DNA from: Bacteroidota bacterium
GTDB taxonomy: Bacteria; Bacteroidota; Bacteroidia; Bacteroidales; F082
Assembly: GCA_018830105.1 (NCBI GenBank)
Contig: JAHJTC010000014.1
Coordinates: 43,716-107,715, forward strand
DNA: 64,000 bases
Direction: 5' to 3'
Shown here: positions 6,078 through 14,257 of the stretch, piece by piece
Layout: every line of letters begins with the position of its first letter
Position numbering within the stretch: the first letter of the stretch is position 1
Notes under the pieces: generated by a model
What the model was told of the DNA's origin: nothing
Databases searched by the model: none
Seen by the model: only the letters and a program-made list of their open reading frames with translations
Made by a program: the position numbers and the translations under genes

Positions 6078-7640
6078 TCATTCGTGAACTGTAATTGGAA
6101 TTCCATAACTCATTGCCCATTGAATTATGTCATTTACCCAAGAGTCGGTTCCATGTCCACCACGTGATCCTTTATAATCACCTCTTTCTTGCATCCAAGT
6201 AGCACCATCTATCTGACTAAAACTTGAATTTCGCAACCATGCTAATATTCCTGTTGAGGAAACCCAATCACTATGTGTAGAAAATTGGTATCCGGGGACA
6301 CCAAAAGGATGCCTGAATTGATTGGGTTGATCTGGAGCCAGATATACTACAAATTCAACCAAATGTTTATACGTAGAATGCTCTAACAAGGCTGTTGCTA
6401 TACCTGCTGCATAGGCTGCTCCCTGACTGTGACCAACTATTTTTATTGTTTCACCTTCCTCTAATTTAATGTCGCCATTTTTAAGTTTTTCAATCAATTT
6501 CTGAGCATTTGCATATCCCATTCCAAAACGTTCCTGACCGCTTGAAGCAGGCGTAAACGATCCATTAGTAAATATTTTATGGGGATCTTTAAAAATATCA
6601 CCAAAACGTTCTGGAATACCATTCCAATAATCATTGTTAAAAACTTCTCCATTGTTTCTTGGGCCATCTGTATAAAAGTTCCTGTCTGGAGCATATTTAC
6701 TATAATTTGGATTAGAAATAGAACCCTGTGTCGAGAATACTTTCTCCGATTGCATTCCTGCCCACCAATGATCAAGCATAAAACCATTTACGTATACAAA
6801 GAGCTTGCCGCCAATATCAATGGTATTTATAGGTGAATTTCCGCCATACTGAAATGGGCTCAATGAAAAGTACAATGCTGCTGCCGGATCCACCCCATGC
6901 CACCTCCCTAACTGCGCATCATAAAACCTTGCCCCGTAATCCAACCACTTACCCGGCATTTCCTGTTCTTCCTTGCCATTATATTTCAACTTGTTATTCC
7001 CACTACCACTTTTAGTGAGCAAAGGCAGCTTACTTTCAAAGCTCATCCCAAAGGGAAAATAATCATTGGCCTGCTCCACCTGTGGCTTGCCGTCGGCATC
7101 GGGAGTGATAACGGAACGGATGTTACCCAAATGGTCTGTAAGGTAATAATAGAAAGTAGCCTCCCCATTCTCATCCAAACTCACATAGCCATCTGCATGG
7201 CTGATGCGGGCTGGCTGGCGGTGGCTGAGCATTAGCTCGTCGTAGTAGCTTTCGTTGAGGGTGAGCGTGTGCTGGTCGTTGTAAACCTTTTTGGCCATCT
7301 TGCGCCCCTGCAGCGTATAGTAGTTCATCATGCTGCCGCTGTAGCTGGTGCTGGCTGCCCGGTCAGATAAATCTACCGTGGATGATGACACATCCAGCGT
7401 GGCAATGCTGCCGCCGCCGCCCGTTTGCCGGTAGGCGATATAGATGGGCAGGTTGTGCAATATGCCGTATTTGATGCCTATATTGCGGTTCATGTCCTGC
7501 TCCAGGTTGCCGTTGTCGTCGTAGGCAAACTCGGCCGTCTGATGCTGGCTGTAGTACAAGCCATTGTCGTGATAGTCGCCCAGGTCGTTCTGGCCTGCTA
7601 CCTGATCATCAACGGCTTTGAGACGGTTTGCTGCTTTCAT
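6078..7640 (-). CDS. Truncated Rhs protein with lipase-like (alpha/beta-hydrolase) C-terminal toxin
   Basis: A 520-residue protein. Residues 1-275 are Rhs core with YD-like repeats (YDDNGNLEQD, YTLQGRKMAKKVYN, YYYLTDHLGNIRSV) and the terminal signature DYGARFYDAQLGRWHGVDP, then SPFQYGGNSPINTID. Residues from about 276 form a variable tip with the nucleophile elbow GHSQGA, a candidate acid in THSDWVSS and a candidate His in GGHGTDSW, the Ser-Asp-His order of lipases. No signal peptide or full Rhs shell is present, since complete Rhs proteins exceed 1000 residues. It is therefore a displaced tip or 5'-truncated gene. The start at 7640 is simply the first ATG of the open frame. The immunity-like lipoprotein follows 10 bp downstream. 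Confidence 0.75.
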   Translation of the reverse strand: MKAANRLKAVDDQVAGQNDLGDYHDNGLYYSQHQTAEFAYDDNGNLEQDMNRNIGIKYGILHNLPIYIAYRQTGGGGSIATLDVSSSTVDLSDRAASTSYSGSMMNYYTLQGRKMAKKVYNDQHTLTLNESYYDELMLSHRQPARISHADGYVSLDENGEATFYYYLTDHLGNIRSVITPDADGKPQVEQANDYFPFGMSFESKLPLLTKSGSGNNKLKYNGKEEQEMPGKWLDYGARFYDAQLGRWHGVDPAAALYFSLSPFQYGGNSPINTIDIGGKLFVYVNGFMLDHWWAGMQSEKVFSTQGSISNPNYSKYAPDRNFYTDGPRNNGEVFNNDYWNGIPERFGDIFKDPHKIFTNGSFTPASSGQERFGMGYANAQKLIEKLKNGDIKLEEGETIKIVGHSQGAAYAAGIATALLEHSTYKHLVEFVVYLAPDQPNQFRHPFGVPGYQFSTHSDWVSSTGILAWLRNSSFSQIDGATWMQERGDYKGSRGGHGTDSWVNDIIQWAMSYGIPITVHE

Positions 7641-7731
7641 TGGACAAATTTAGTAATAAATAGTGCTGCAATCCTTCCTGCCCGACTGCGCCAGCAGAGT
7701 TTACCTGCTGAAGGCAGGCAGATCCGTAAAG

Positions 7732-7792
7732 TTTACCTCCCGACTAAAAAGAGGGAGGGCTTAGGTCCTTTGCCTAGTCAAAGGACAAGAAT
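7732..7792. repeat. About 60-bp direct repeat, right copy bounding the Rhs array
   Basis: This is the partner of 1805-1866 in the same orientation. It contains TTTACCTCCCGACTAAAAAG and GTCAAAGGACAAGAA. Confidence 0.6.
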
Positions 7793-7839
7793 ACCAGCTA
7801 AGTCGTCGGTTTTTTGCATCTAAAGACATAAGCTTATTA

Positions 7840-7905
7840 CCACGCGAAGGGATTCGCGCGGTAGCGAAATGAATCCAGCGCTGCCGCGCGAATCCCTTCG
7901 CGTGG
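7840..7905. repeat. Perfect 22-bp inverted repeat (palindromic element)
   Basis: Arms 7840-7861 and 7884-7905 are perfect reverse complements (CCACGCGAAGGGATTCGCGC and two more bases), separated by 22 bp. The right arm and its flank (AATCCCTTCGCGTGGCT followed by TTAACAACA) recur at about 2755-2787 and 5128-5160 inside the two duplicated Rhs segments. It is a dispersed GC-rich palindrome family distinct from the REPs. Confidence 0.85.
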
Positions 7906-8049
7906 CTCTATTTAACAACAATAGCATCCCAAAATGATTTTTAAGAAGAATCACCCCGGGACAGTATAATTTGCGTTTCAAACAGTTTGATACGGAATAA
8001 AAGCAAATAAAATGTACCTTTATCCCTGTCAAAAAATAAAGACCATCCC

Positions 8050-8841
8050 ATGCCAACATGCGCCTCCACCCGTCCTTTTGTGTTATTTGTTTTTATGCTG
8101 ATGAGCAGTCTGACGCTCTCAGCGCAGCAGGCTCCCCTCAATATTGCCATTTCGTGGGAGCGTTCGCCTCAAAGTCATCAGTATGGGCGTTGGCTGCAGC
8201 AGGCGGGCCAGCAAATCCGAATTGTCGTGCTTTATGAGCTTGGCTTGGACAGGTTGGCAGCAACCTTAGACAGCTGCGATGCCTTGCTGCTCACAGGCGG
8301 TCACGACATCTATCCCGCCTGGTACGGACAGGAGGCCGACACTGCCCGTTGCGGCACTTTTAATCTTTACCGTGATTCGCTGGAGATGCAGGCCCTTGAT
8401 CTGGCTTTGGAACGCCATATTCCGGTGATGGGCATTTGTCGCGGCATGCAGCTGATCAATGTGCATCAGGGTGGCACGCTTTATATTGATTTGCCTGAAG
8501 ATACGGGTTCGGGAAGCCTGCACCGGGTAGGGGAGGAAGGCTGGACGCAGCACCTGATCTACCCCGGGATACCGTTGTTGGCGCAGGAGGATTTTTCGCG
8601 CAAGGCGCAGCTTGTTGCCAGCAATCACCATCAGGGGATAAACAAGCTGGCGGAGCCTTTGCTGGTGATGGCGCGCACCGCCGACAGCTTACCGGAGGCA
8701 ATTAGCTGGAAAAACCCGGATCAGGGATTCTTGCTGGCTGTGCAATGGCATCCCGAGTGGACGCCACTGGCGGGCGAAATGGCCGTGCCGTTAGCCTCAG
8801 CATTTCTGAAAGCAGCAGCAACTTATCAGCAAAGGCGCTGA
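8050..8841 (+). CDS. Secreted peptidase C26 / gamma-glutamyl-GABA hydrolase-like protein
   Basis: A 263-residue class I glutamine amidotransferase-fold protein of the PuuD type. The catalytic triad is visible: nucleophile Cys130 in the elbow GICRGMQ, His234 and Glu236 in QWHPEW. The LLTGGHDIYP motif at 80-89 is also typical. Unusually for the family, residues 1-26 look like a cleavable signal peptide (LFVFMLMSSLTLSAQQ), so the enzyme probably acts in the periplasm, hydrolysing gamma-glutamyl bonds of small molecules or peptides. No amide-acceptor domain is fused. Its stop codon abuts the convergent cupin gene. The exact substrate is unknown. Confidence 0.85.
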   Translation: MPTCASTRPFVLFVFMLMSSLTLSAQQAPLNIAISWERSPQSHQYGRWLQQAGQQIRIVVLYELGLDRLAATLDSCDALLLTGGHDIYPAWYGQEADTARCGTFNLYRDSLEMQALDLALERHIPVMGICRGMQLINVHQGGTLYIDLPEDTGSGSLHRVGEEGWTQHLIYPGIPLLAQEDFSRKAQLVASNHHQGINKLAEPLLVMARTADSLPEAISWKNPDQGFLLAVQWHPEWTPLAGEMAVPLASAFLKAAATYQQRR

Positions 8842-9330
8842 TTAGCTGCGTGTAAATGATTCAATGATACTACGGTGCTGCGGAAATTCTTTGCTCAGTG
8901 ATTCTGCTGCTGCCATTTCAAAGTCGGCGAAATCAAAACCGGGAGCTACTGTGCAGCCGCAGAGCGAAAAGGTTTCGCTGCTTTTTGCCGCAAACCAAAG
9001 ACCGGATTTTACGGTAAACATGGGGCGGCAATTCTCCCCAACTCCCAGCATTACTTCTTCCAGCCTTCCATCCGGGTGAAGCAGCCGCAGTAGCAAGGGT
9101 TCTCCATCATAAAAATGCCAGGTTTCATCGGCATGGATGCGGTGAAAGGCAGAGAAATCGTGCCGGCCAAGCAAATAGTAGATCGCCGTGCTGAAGCTGC
9201 GGTTGCCTTTGAAGCGGTTTGGCAGGGCAACAGCCGGAATTTCTTCTTCCGAACGATACATTTCCTTATAAAAACCACCTTCGGGATGGGGGAGAAGGGC
9301 AAGTTTTTCTATCCAAAAATCAATAGTCAT
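8842..9330 (-). CDS. Cupin superfamily protein (DUF985)
   Basis: A 162-residue protein with the hallmarks of the DUF985 cupin family: LPHPEGGFYKEMYRSEE near the N-terminus, STAIYYLL, HADETWHFYDGEPL (the metal or ligand pocket His and Glu) and the C-terminal VAPGFDFADFEMA. These proteins form a single cupin barrel; the biochemical function is not settled. The full family length is present. It is the last gene of a possible Tex / outer-membrane protein / cupin unit, with 11 bp between it and the gene upstream. Confidence 0.9.
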   Translation of the reverse strand: MTIDFWIEKLALLPHPEGGFYKEMYRSEEEIPAVALPNRFKGNRSFSTAIYYLLGRHDFSAFHRIHADETWHFYDGEPLLLRLLHPDGRLEEVMLGVGENCRPMFTVKSGLWFAAKSSETFSLCGCTVAPGFDFADFEMAAAESLSKEFPQHRSIIESFTRS

Positions 9331-9341
9331 ATGGCAGTGTG

Positions 9342-10019
9342 TTAGGGGTTTCGCAGGTTTTGCTGGCTTCGTTCTTCATTGAACACATATACCAGCCTAA
9401 GCGTAAGCATGTTATTATACTGTTTCCTTGACCAAATATTCCCTTGCGAGGTAATGAATTCGCGCTCTCTTATTTTTGAAATGGAATATTGATACCTGAA
9501 GTTAATTTTGAATTGTTTATGTAAGCGCATGCGCAGATCCAGCAAAACATTGAAATCATTAAGGTTATACACCCCATTTTGGGCAGTGGTATTGGTTTGT
9601 TTTCCGTGTTCAAACTCTTCTGCTTTGATCAGTCGTCCCCACGAAAATCCGGTTCCTACCGTGATAAACTCTTTATCCGTAAAATGCAGTAAAAGAGGTA
9701 CATCCAGGTAGTTTAGTTTCACGCGGTAAGCGCCGGTTGTTGAATCGGCCTGCATGGGATACTGCGCTTTTTCGTTGGCTCCTTTTTCGTTATAGAGGGT
9801 TTCGAGCGAGATGTCCCATTTTTCTGAAATAGGAATCATAGCTCCCAGTCCCAGCTGTAGCCCGGCTTTTTTGTAGCCATACACCTCGTCGCCGTCCAGC
9901 TGACTCAGGTTAAAGCCCGCAATGATTTCACCTTTAATTATTTGCGCATTGGCGGATGCCGCTGCCAGATAGAGGATTCCCGTAAAAAGAAGGAGGCGAT
10001 AGATCTGCTTTCGATTCAT
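9342..10019 (-). CDS. Outer-membrane beta-barrel protein (PorT-like family)
   Basis: A 225-residue protein with a signal peptide (residues 1-25, ending ASANAQ). Alternating amphipathic strands fill the rest (GLQLGLGAMIPISEKWDISL, LNYLDVPLLLHF, FKINFRYQYSISKI), and the C-terminus is NMLTLRLVYVF. The LDVPLLL motif is typical of the Bacteroidota outer-membrane beta-barrel family that includes PorT-like proteins. A specific function cannot be assigned. It starts 25 bp after the Tex stop and is probably cotranscribed. Confidence 0.85.
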   Translation of the reverse strand: MNRKQIYRLLLFTGILYLAAASANAQIIKGEIIAGFNLSQLDGDEVYGYKKAGLQLGLGAMIPISEKWDISLETLYNEKGANEKAQYPMQADSTTGAYRVKLNYLDVPLLLHFTDKEFITVGTGFSWGRLIKAEEFEHGKQTNTTAQNGVYNLNDFNVLLDLRMRLHKQFKINFRYQYSISKIREREFITSQGNIWSRKQYNNMLTLRLVYVFNEERSQQNLRNP

Positions 10020-10044
10020 GGTTTGATAACGCTTTAGTGTAGTT

Positions 10045-12195
10045 TTAAGTATGTTGAAGCACGGCTTTCATGCTGAGGGTAATCCTTTTTCGCTCCTCGT
10101 CCACGGCTAAGATACGCACCATCACTTTTTGATTGAGCTGTACCACCTCGTTGGGGTCTTTCACAAAACGGTCGGCCAGTTCGCTGATATGTACCAGCCC
10201 GTCCTGGTGCACGCCAATATCGACAAAAGCACCAAATGCAGTGATGTTGGTGACAATTCCGGTGAGTTGCATGCCTTCTTTCAGGTCGCTGATTTTGCGA
10301 ATGTCTTTTGAGAAACTCACCGTTTCGAAACTTGCGCGCGGATCGCGGCCCGGCTTCTCGAGTTCGGCCAAAATATCTGTAAGGGTTTCAATCCCGGCTT
10401 GTTTGTCTGTGAAAGATTTCGGATCAACGGTTTTTATTAGGCTGCTGTTTCCTATTAATTCAGCGATTGGCCGTTTCAGGCTTTTGGCAATATTTTCGAC
10501 GATATAGTAACTTTCGGGGTGCACGCCACTGGCATCCAGTGGGTTTTTGGACTGCCGGATACGCAAAAAGCCGGCACTTTGCTCAAAGGCTTTTTGTCCG
10601 AGACGTGGCACCCTGAGCAGTTCTTTACGTTCCTTGAAAGCGCCGTTTTCGTTGCGGTAGCGAATGATCGTAGCGGCAAGCTGTGGGCCGAGGCCGCTCA
10701 CATACGAAAGCAATTGTTCGCTGGCAGTGTTAAGCTCAACACCAACGCTGTTCACGCAGCTCTCGACCGTCAGGCTCAGGCTATCCTGAAGGGCTTTCTG
10801 ATTTACATCGTGCTGGTATTGGCCTACGCCAATCGACTTGGGGTCAATCTTTACCAACTCGGCCAGCGGATCCATCAAGCGGCGGCCAATACTCACGGCG
10901 CCCCTTACCGTAATATCGTAATCGGGGAATTCGTCGCGTGCCACCTTCGAGGCCGAATACACAGAGGCACCGCTTTCGTTCACCATCACAGCCATCAGGT
11001 CCCTGTCGAAACGGATGGAGCGCACCAAATCTTCCGTTTCCCTGCCGGCAGTGCCATTGCCAATAGCAATCACTTCAACCTGATGGGCATTCACGAGGTT
11101 ATTAATTTTTTGAATGGCTTGTTTGCTCTCGCGCTGCGGCGGATGCGGATAAATGGTGTCGTTGTGCATCAGCTGGCCCTGCCGATCGAGGATTACAACT
11201 TTGCAGCCTGTACGGAATCCCGGGTCTATCGCCAGCACTTTCTTGCCACCCAATGGCGGTGTTAGCAGCAGCTGCCGGAGGTTTTCCGCAAAAACCTCTA
11301 TGGCTTTCGCATCGGCTTTTTCCTTATAGAAAGCCCGTACTTCATTTTCTATCGAAGGCGCAATCAGGCGCTTGTAGGAATCTTTCAGGGCCTGATCGCA
11401 AAGTTCGGCGGTGGTGGATTGTCTTTTTACAAACAGGGAGCTCAGGCGTGCCAAAGCCTCTTCGCCCTCAACCGTAACTTTTACCTTGAGCAGCCCTTCC
11501 TGCTCCGCCCTGAATAAAGCCAGAAGCCGGTGTGAAGGAGCTTTTGGGAGTTGCTCGTTCCAGTCGAAATAGTTGGAATAGGTTTTGGCTTCTTCCAGCT
11601 TATCTTTTACAACAGTGGCACTGATTTGCGCCTGTTGATGATAAAGTTTACGGATGCGTTCTCTTGCTGTTGGATTTTCGGCCATCCATTCTGCCATAAT
11701 ATCAAGGGCTCCCGCCAGGGCTTCGCTGCTGTTGTTTACGGCCTTTTCGGTCTTCACAAATGTGGGAAGCAGCTTATCCAGATCCGTAATTTCCTGCTTC
11801 ATAATAACGGCAGCCAGTGGCTCAAGCCCTTTTTCGCGGGCGATGGTGGCGCGTGTCCTTCTTTTGGGTTTATAGGGAAGATAAAGATCCTCCAGCCTCT
11901 GCATTGTTGTCGCCTGCATGATGCTTAATTTCAGCTGATCATCAAGCTTTCCTTCTGCGGCAATAGACTCCAGTATAAACGCACGGCGCTTCTCCAAAGC
12001 CTCCAGCTGTTCGAGCAGTTTCTGTATTGTCGCGATCTGAACCTCGTCAAGCGATCCGGTCATTTCTTTACGGTAGCGGGCGATAAATGGAATGGTAGCG
12101 CCTTCGCCCAGAAGTTTGATTACCTGGCGAACAGCCTGATGTTCAATCAGTAACTGCTTTGATATCTGTGTAGAAAAGTGTGTTGTTTCTGTCAT
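10045..12195 (-). CDS. tex: Tex-family RNA-binding transcription accessory protein
   Basis: A 716-residue protein with the full Tex architecture. An N-terminal helical region contains LLGEGATIPFIARYRKEMTG near residues 29-48. A YqgF-like RNase H fold begins at VLAIDPGFRTGCK near 320. The conserved DYDITVRGAVSIGRRLMDP and IGVGQYQHDV segments follow, then helix-hairpin-helix motifs (LRVPRLGQKAFEQSAGFLRI) and a C-terminal S1 RNA-binding domain (TGIVTNITAFGAFVDIGVHQ). Tex binds RNA and affects transcription and RNA turnover. Length and motifs are normal. A 71-bp gap separates it from the T9SS gene upstream. Confidence 0.97.
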   Translation of the reverse strand: MTETTHFSTQISKQLLIEHQAVRQVIKLLGEGATIPFIARYRKEMTGSLDEVQIATIQKLLEQLEALEKRRAFILESIAAEGKLDDQLKLSIMQATTMQRLEDLYLPYKPKRRTRATIAREKGLEPLAAVIMKQEITDLDKLLPTFVKTEKAVNNSSEALAGALDIMAEWMAENPTARERIRKLYHQQAQISATVVKDKLEEAKTYSNYFDWNEQLPKAPSHRLLALFRAEQEGLLKVKVTVEGEEALARLSSLFVKRQSTTAELCDQALKDSYKRLIAPSIENEVRAFYKEKADAKAIEVFAENLRQLLLTPPLGGKKVLAIDPGFRTGCKVVILDRQGQLMHNDTIYPHPPQRESKQAIQKINNLVNAHQVEVIAIGNGTAGRETEDLVRSIRFDRDLMAVMVNESGASVYSASKVARDEFPDYDITVRGAVSIGRRLMDPLAELVKIDPKSIGVGQYQHDVNQKALQDSLSLTVESCVNSVGVELNTASEQLLSYVSGLGPQLAATIIRYRNENGAFKERKELLRVPRLGQKAFEQSAGFLRIRQSKNPLDASGVHPESYYIVENIAKSLKRPIAELIGNSSLIKTVDPKSFTDKQAGIETLTDILAELEKPGRDPRASFETVSFSKDIRKISDLKEGMQLTGIVTNITAFGAFVDIGVHQDGLVHISELADRFVKDPNEVVQLNQKVMVRILAVDEERKRITLSMKAVLQHT

Positions 12196-12266
12196 TTTCC
12201 TTGAACCTAAAAGACGGCTAAGTTAAGCAGAAATACGCAAAAACAGGGTGCTAAACAGCTGTAATT

Positions 12267-14243
12267 CTATCGCACCAGATTAACAACGCCGCGCTGCACC
12301 ACTTCTTGTGCAGCCTGAAAGCTGCTCTCCAGGCTCTCATAACGCATCAGCCATACATAAGCAGCAACGGGAGCAGCTGCACCGTTAATGGTGCCATCCC
12401 AACCGTCATCAGGGGAGTTGCTTTCAAAAACGAGCTGCCCCCAGCGGTTGTAGATCAACAGCTGAAAATTATTCAGAGCCGAAACAGCCCCCAGTGGCTT
12501 GAATGTCTGATTCCGCGCGATATTACTTTTGGGTCTGAAAGCATTGGGCAGGTAAATGTTGGCAAACCAGATCACTACCTCATCGGTATTTACACAGCAA
12601 TTGGTATCGGTTACAGTAACCGCGTAAAGCCCTTTTTCTTCAACATCCAGGGTGCGTTCGTTGCCGACTATTTCATCCTCAAACATCCAAATGTATTCGT
12701 CATATACGCCGGCATCCAGCGTAATGGATGAATTAGGCAGGATGAAAATGGTGTCGGCATAATTTCCGATTTCAACAGGGGGTAAGGGGTAAATTTCCAA
12801 CTCCCTTTCGTGTTGAAAGGATTGCCCGTTCTCGGTTTCAGTAACGGAAACGGTATAAAGCCCCGGTTCAGAGAAGATATGCTGGCCACGCGAGCTATTG
12901 GCTGTTGCGCCTGCATCACCAAACTCCCAAAGCACTTGATCATGATTGACTTCATTTTGCAGCCTGAAAATCGTAGGCTGTCGGTGGCAATGATTTTCCC
13001 ACCAGAAATGGGGGATATCGAAATAACTGCTGATGAAATTGGGCAGGCCTTCTTTGCTTCCTGAGGCGTTTAAGGCCAGACCTTCGGTGGTGTTGCCATC
13101 TAGAGTATTATAATTACAGGCTGTTCCGGCACGTTTTGGATTGTAAATAACACCGAGATGATCGTAAGCCGACAGCGCCTGACCAAAGCTACCCAGGTAA
13201 ATTCTTCCGTCCACAGCGAGTTGCAAGGCTCCCATTTGCCTGCCATCATTGAAGGTATAGGCATGTATTTCCTCCGGATTATTGATATCTGTTAAGGCTA
13301 AGTTAAACTGATACAGGTAGTTGTTGCTGTTATCGAGTGGATTGGTAGTCAGGTATAAAAGCTTGCTGTCGGGCGAAAACTCCAGGCTCAGCGGATAATT
13401 AAACTGCCCGGCATTGCTTGTGATAGGGTTGCTTACCTGACCGGTAGCCGTGTTAAAGGCAGCCAGCTCAACGATACCTGCATCGGGAATGGCCAAGGCA
13501 ATTTTTGACCCATCGGGACTTATTTTCATATAACCCCCATTGTTATTAAAATCTCCATCATGAATGGCACCAACTGTGCTTTCCACTGGCTCAACGGAAA
13601 TGCTGTCGTTCATCACACGAAAACTGAAATAGCTTCCCCCTTTTGTGGCTCCAAAACCATGGGTTACCAGCCAAAAATCTTCGCCGTTTTGGTGTTGAAC
13701 AGCAGCAAGCTTCTGTGCATTCTGTTCGAGCAATAAGATGTTTTTTTCTGTTACCTCCCAGCTGTATCCAACTTTTTCAATCACTGAATAGCGTACGCCA
13801 TTTGTATAAACAGGCGGTATATAAAGATCGGCGGTTATCAGAAAGTACCTATTGGGATTGCCCGGTGATGGAATAAAAAGTGCAGATTGATTTGCCAGCA
13901 AATTTCCCATTAATGCTGTACCGTTGGTTAATTCAAAATAGCCACTGCCCGAAACCTTCATACCATCGGAGAAGAAAAGCAGATTGCCATCGGCATCGCT
14001 TATCGCGCTCACTCCTTTAGGAATATCAATGCCGCCCGGCATAGATGTTGAAACAGGAAATGTTTCTTCTTCAGAAAATGTAAGCTGCGCTTTTTCTCCG
14101 AAATTCCAGTTAAGTACCTGTCCGGGCAAGCTGTAATCGCAGGCTGTCTTTTCCTGTGCATACAGGCTGTTTAACGAAAATATAACAAGCAATAGTACAA
14201 AGCCGGTTCCTGCTTTTTTGAGTTTGAAAAGGATTGCCAACAT
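12267..14243 (-). CDS. T9SS type B cargo protein with PKD domain
   Basis: A 658-residue secreted protein. A signal peptide covers residues 1-30 (LVIFSLNSLYAQ). The first 400 residues have beta-propeller-like repeats with phrases such as ISPDGSKIALA and FSPDSKLLYLTT, as in WD40/YVTN propellers. A PKD domain follows (WEFGDAGATA, FSEPGLYTVSVTE), then an Ig-like stretch. The C-terminus is the gliding-motility-type domain (LPNAFRPKSNIARNQTFKPL, IYNRWGQLVFES, DGWDGTINGA), which is the type B sorting signal for T9SS. Export to the surface or medium follows from that signal; the ligand is unknown. It follows the gene at 14258 by 14 bp, probably in one transcript. Confidence 0.88.
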   Translation of the reverse strand: MLAILFKLKKAGTGFVLLLVIFSLNSLYAQEKTACDYSLPGQVLNWNFGEKAQLTFSEEETFPVSTSMPGGIDIPKGVSAISDADGNLLFFSDGMKVSGSGYFELTNGTALMGNLLANQSALFIPSPGNPNRYFLITADLYIPPVYTNGVRYSVIEKVGYSWEVTEKNILLLEQNAQKLAAVQHQNGEDFWLVTHGFGATKGGSYFSFRVMNDSISVEPVESTVGAIHDGDFNNNGGYMKISPDGSKIALAIPDAGIVELAAFNTATGQVSNPITSNAGQFNYPLSLEFSPDSKLLYLTTNPLDNSNNYLYQFNLALTDINNPEEIHAYTFNDGRQMGALQLAVDGRIYLGSFGQALSAYDHLGVIYNPKRAGTACNYNTLDGNTTEGLALNASGSKEGLPNFISSYFDIPHFWWENHCHRQPTIFRLQNEVNHDQVLWEFGDAGATANSSRGQHIFSEPGLYTVSVTETENGQSFQHERELEIYPLPPVEIGNYADTIFILPNSSITLDAGVYDEYIWMFEDEIVGNERTLDVEEKGLYAVTVTDTNCCVNTDEVVIWFANIYLPNAFRPKSNIARNQTFKPLGAVSALNNFQLLIYNRWGQLVFESNSPDDGWDGTINGAAAPVAAYVWLMRYESLESSFQAAQEVVQRGVVNLVR

Positions 14244-14257
14244 GATTTACGGTCTCT

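Larger units (their letters stand above)
7641..8049. other. Intergenic region rich in repeats
   Basis: Between the truncated Rhs gene and the C26 hydrolase there is no credible gene. It holds a small hairpin (CCTGC-TGAAG-GCAGG near 7704-7718), the right copy of the 60-bp direct repeat and the large palindrome at 7840-7905. The promoter of the plus-strand gene at 8050 must lie in its last 130 bases. Confidence 0.5.
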
